A stretch of DNA of 64,000 bases from M2408 sp046303515 (GTDB lineage Bacteria > Bacteroidota > Bacteroidia > Flavobacteriales_D > Crocinitomicaceae), in assembly GCA_046303515.1 (NCBI GenBank), contig JBKCGI010000022.1:22035-86034 (forward strand). Reading direction: 5' to 3'. A program made the position numbers and the translations under genes. Positions 61,386 to 64,000 of the stretch are shown here, piece by piece (the stretch's first letter is position 1; every line of letters begins with the position of its first letter). The notes under the pieces were generated by a model. That model saw only the letters and a list, made by a program, of their open reading frames with translations, did no database searches and had not been told where the DNA came from.

Positions 61386-62336
61386 TTAAAATATTTCTTT
61401 AGCAATTGTTTTCACTTGCGATGAATTTGACATCGTGTAATAGTGAATACATGGCGCATTATTTGCCTTCAATTCTTTCGATTGGTGAATTCCCCATTCT
61501 GTTCCAACTTGTTCTGCAGCTTTATTGTCTTTACATTTGATTAATTCTTTAGATAATTCTTCTGGAAAATCAACGTGAAAAAATTTCGGTAAAAATGAAG
61601 CGTGTGTTAAAGTTTTAATCGGTTTTAATCCTGGTATAATTGGGACATTTATTCCAATACTTTTGCAAGCTTCAACAAATTCAAAATATTTTTTATTGTC
61701 AAAGAACATTTGAGTAACAATATAAGAAGCTCCAGCGTCAACTTTTTGTTTCAAGTACATCAAATCAGTACTCAAGTTCATTGCTTCAAAATGTTTTTCT
61801 GGGTAACCAGCTGCACCAATACAAAAATTTGTTGGTTCCAATTGGTAATCTTCTGTCATGTAATTTCCATTGTTCATGTCAACAATTTGGTGGATCAAAT
61901 CTACCGCTTGCGCATGACCTTCAGGGTGTGGACGAAAAGTTGATTCTGTTTTGATTGAATCTCCTCTTAAAGCCAATACATTGTCAATTCCTAAAAACTG
62001 TAAATCGATCAAAGCATTTTCAGTTTCTTCCTTACTAAATCCTCCACAAATTAAATGAGGTACTGCATCAACGTGATATTTGTTCATTATCGCTGCACAA
62101 ATACCTACCGTTCCTGGACGTTTACGAATTGCAATTTTTTCTAACAATCCTTGTTCTCTTTCCTTGTAAACATATTCTTCACGATGGTAAGTAACATTGA
62201 TAAATTTAGGCTTGAATTCCATTAAAGGATCTATTCCGTCGTAAATGGATTGGATACTTTTTCCTTTCAAAGGAGGTAAAATCTCAAAAGAAAATAAAGT
62301 TGATTTTGCTGCGTTTAAATGTTCAATAACTTTCAT
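61386..62336 (-). CDS. metF: Methylenetetrahydrofolate reductase
   Basis: Flavoenzyme that reduces 5,10-methylene-THF to 5-methyl-THF for methionine synthesis. From ATG 62336: STLFSFEILPPLKGKSIQSI with the N-terminal Phe-Glu that binds folate, FINVTYHREE, IDNVLALRGDSI (FAD site) and YIVTQMFFDNKKYFEF. The length of 316 residues is normal. The frame is open up to a TTG at 62378, but that TTG lies in a -7 box (TATCTTTG, 62376-62383), so 62336 is the start. Confidence 0.95.
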   Translation of the reverse strand: MKVIEHLNAAKSTLFSFEILPPLKGKSIQSIYDGIDPLMEFKPKFINVTYHREEYVYKEREQGLLEKIAIRKRPGTVGICAAIMNKYHVDAVPHLICGGFSKEETENALIDLQFLGIDNVLALRGDSIKTESTFRPHPEGHAQAVDLIHQIVDMNNGNYMTEDYQLEPTNFCIGAAGYPEKHFEAMNLSTDLMYLKQKVDAGASYIVTQMFFDNKKYFEFVEACKSIGINVPIIPGLKPIKTLTHASFLPKFFHVDFPEELSKELIKCKDNKAAEQVGTEWGIHQSKELKANNAPCIHYYTMSNSSQVKTIAKEIF

Positions 62337-62375
62337 TAATCTGACTAAATATCTGGTTTTGATAAATAAAAACGA

Positions 62376-62383
62376 CAAAGATA
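62376..62383 (-). promoter_or_regulatory. -7 box of the metF promoter
   Basis: TATCTTTG on the minus strand is a full match to TAnnTTTG, 40 bases before the metF ATG. Confidence 0.45.
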
Positions 62384-62453
62384 AGAAAATAACTTATGAA
62401 AAGCAGTGCTTTTGGCTACGAGTTATCAGTATTCACTTGTGAGTTGTGAAAAT

Positions 62454-63899
62454 TTAACTTTTCCTTAAATTTTTGAAATCTAAGTTCCAAACTACAAATA
62501 AGAAAACCGCAATTAAACCATTGTGGACTATAAATTTAACTATACCTGCTTCTAAATCTAGTAAAGTCGATATCCAAAATAGGAGTAAACTCAAAGTTAA
62601 ATACAAGAAAAATTTGCGCACGTTGTACTTAATAGGATGATATTTTTGTCCCAAAAAGTAAGAAGCTAACATTTGAGCTGCATAAACAATTAAAGTAGCC
62701 CAAGCACAAGCCCAATAACCATATTCTGGAATAAAAAGCACATTGATGGCAATGGTTAAAATAGCGCCACCAACAGAAATATAGGCACCAAATTTTGTTT
62801 GTCCGCTCAATTTATACCAAATACTTTGGTTGTAATAAATTCCTAAAAATACATTCGCAAGTAATAAAATCGGAACAACTCCCAAGCCAACCCAGTAACT
62901 TTCGTTTTGGATGAAATGTTTAAAAATGTCAATATTTAGGGAAACCAAAAGAAAAACGAGACAAATTCCAGCCACGAAATAGTTCATCGTTTTGATGTAA
63001 ATTTTATTTCGATCTTGATTTTTTGATTGTGCAAAAAAGAAAGGTTCGGCCGCGTAGCGATAGGCTTGTAGGAAGATTGTTACCAACATTGCTAATTTGT
63101 AAACAGCACTGTAAATTCCCACTTCAGTTTTAGCTTCGAGTAAATTTTTTCCTGAATTGTGTAAAACGCGCTCCAATAAAATTCGATCTATTGTTTCGTT
63201 GATTATTCCTGCAAATCCTGCAAATACAAGGGGGAAAGCATAGACTAGCATTTCTTTCGCCAATTGAAAATCAAAAGATAGGTTTATTTTCAGGAAGTCT
63301 TTGTATAAGATTAATGGTTTAATTAATGATGAAATCAAATTGATAATCAGGATAAATAAAACTCCTTCAGAAGGTCTTTCAGGATTGAAAAAACCTAACA
63401 TAAAAATCAAATTCAAGATGATATTTATTCCAATTGAAGCGAGTTGAATACCAGCAAATTTTTTGGCTTTTTCTTCGGCACGCAATTTAGCCAATGGAAT
63501 ACTCGCAATGGAATCCACACAAACAATCAAAGCCAATAAAACAATGTATTCGTTGTGTTCGTGAAACAACAAATAATCAGCCACATCTTGATTAAAGAAT
63601 AAAACAATCAAGAAAAACAAGACATTCAGTATGATTAAAGTCAAAAAACTGTTACTGAAAACCTTGTCTTTATCTTCTTTCGTATTTAAAAAACGGAAGA
63701 ATGTTGTTTCCATTCCAAAACTTAAAAAAACCACCAAAAATGCTACCCAAGCATACAGAATGGAAACATCTCCATAATCCGAAGGCTTGGCGAAAACACT
63801 TGTATACAGTGGAACCAATAAGAAATTTAGTGTTCTTCCAATTATGCTGGGAAGGCCATAAATTGCCGTTTGGCTAAATAATTTTTTGAAAGGGTTCAA
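62454..63899 (-). CDS. Oligosaccharide flippase (Wzx-like, MOP superfamily)
   Basis: An integral membrane protein of 481 residues with about fourteen hydrophobic segments. GLPSIIGRTLNFLLVPLYTSVF near the N-terminus is the Wzx/RfbX-type start (in parts), and AEPFFFAQSKNQDRNKIYI in the middle is typical. It likely moves lipid-linked sugars across the inner membrane. The start is TTG 63899, whose last two bases overlap the TGA of the gene before it (TTGA); the next ATG is too far inside. Translation is thus coupled to the enoyl-CoA hydratase-like gene. Confidence 0.85.
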   Translation of the reverse strand: MNPFKKLFSQTAIYGLPSIIGRTLNFLLVPLYTSVFAKPSDYGDVSILYAWVAFLVVFLSFGMETTFFRFLNTKEDKDKVFSNSFLTLIILNVLFFLIVLFFNQDVADYLLFHEHNEYIVLLALIVCVDSIASIPLAKLRAEEKAKKFAGIQLASIGINIILNLIFMLGFFNPERPSEGVLFILIINLISSLIKPLILYKDFLKINLSFDFQLAKEMLVYAFPLVFAGFAGIINETIDRILLERVLHNSGKNLLEAKTEVGIYSAVYKLAMLVTIFLQAYRYAAEPFFFAQSKNQDRNKIYIKTMNYFVAGICLVFLLVSLNIDIFKHFIQNESYWVGLGVVPILLLANVFLGIYYNQSIWYKLSGQTKFGAYISVGGAILTIAINVLFIPEYGYWACAWATLIVYAAQMLASYFLGQKYHPIKYNVRKFFLYLTLSLLLFWISTLLDLEAGIVKFIVHNGLIAVFLFVVWNLDFKNLRKS

Positions 63900-64000
63900 G
63901 ATCTAAAATTCGCTTTTCTTTTTTCAACAAATGCAGTTGTTCCTTCAACGAAATCTTTTGTTCCAAAACATGCTCCAAATTCGTTGATTTCGCTTTGAAA
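63896..64000 (-). CDS. Enoyl-CoA hydratase/isomerase-like protein, C-terminal fragment
   Basis: Too short for the usual gene lists, yet the minus-strand frame from the window edge reads FQSEINEFGACFG, then TKDFVEGTTAFVEKRKANF and Arg-Ser-stop. This is the standard C-terminus of the crotonase family (F.ACF.T.DF.EG..AFLEKR.P.F). 34 codons are in the window; the rest lies beyond base 64000. Its stop codon overlaps the flippase start. Confidence 0.8.
   Translation of the reverse strand, partial: FQSEINEFGACFGTKDFVEGTTAFVEKRKANFRS

Noticed and set aside
62337..62378. Upstream TTG start for metF
   Set aside because: It lies in the -7 box TATCTTTG; the ATG at 62336 begins the conserved domain.

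Overview
The window is a chromosomal segment of a Bacteroidota bacterium, most likely order Flavobacteriales and possibly Crocinitomicaceae (Fluviicola-like); the family is inferred from gene content and style and was not checked by a search. The signs are AT-rich DNA, -7 boxes of the form TAnnTTTG, the gliding lipoprotein gene gldH, two secreted proteins with type IX secretion (T9SS) C-terminal sorting domains, DUF5686, LVIVD-repeat and LETM1-like proteins, and meso-DAP-type murE. I see no rRNA, tRNA, CRISPR array, prophage, integrase or transposase gene.

Layout. 1-221 is the end of an S9 peptidase gene with a terminator, then 638 bases of non-coding repeats. 860-5169 holds rnr and a frame-disrupted ppk1. 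5166-13902 is a minus-strand block: acyltransferase, purK, gldH, ricT, lptB, a DUF5686 outer-membrane protein and tatC. 13994-18503 (plus) has an MFS transporter, a DUF2459 protein, a GAF sensor kinase with an eroded ATPase domain, and kynU. 18585-23167 (minus) has a LETM1-like protein, rlmN, a beta-barrel-like protein and an LVIVD lipoprotein.

23524-40170 is the division and cell-wall (dcw) cluster: mraZ, rsmH, ftsL-like, ftsI, murE, mraY, murD, an unknown 160-residue gene, ftsW, murG, murC, ftsQ-like, ftsA, ftsZ and a yqeY-like gene, closed by a terminator. Its products make UDP-MurNAc-peptide and lipid I/II, cross-link septal peptidoglycan and assemble the Z-ring. The leader carries 10-bp-phased GTG repeats that look like an MraZ operator. 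Four gaps inside the cluster carry palindromic or double-hairpin repeats.

40329-44991 has a secreted thioredoxin-like protein and two T9SS cargo proteins. 45068-52452 is a mixed housekeeping stretch (hemW, PIN-PhoH, aspartate kinase, an OppA-like lipoprotein, small unknowns). 52458-64000 is almost all minus strand and rich in envelope genes: flippase, metF, DUF2911, dut, sugar nucleotidyltransferase, TPR lipoprotein, DUF4292 lipoprotein, EnvC-like factor and an M42 peptidase, ending in the 3' end of an enoyl-CoA hydratase-like gene.

I did not find a clear new defence or mobile system. The points most worth a second look are the ppk1 frame break, the phased MraZ operator, the related repeats placed inside the dcw operon, the unknown gene between murD and ftsW, the histidine kinase with a degenerate ATPase domain, and a small repeat flanked by a 13-bp direct duplication.
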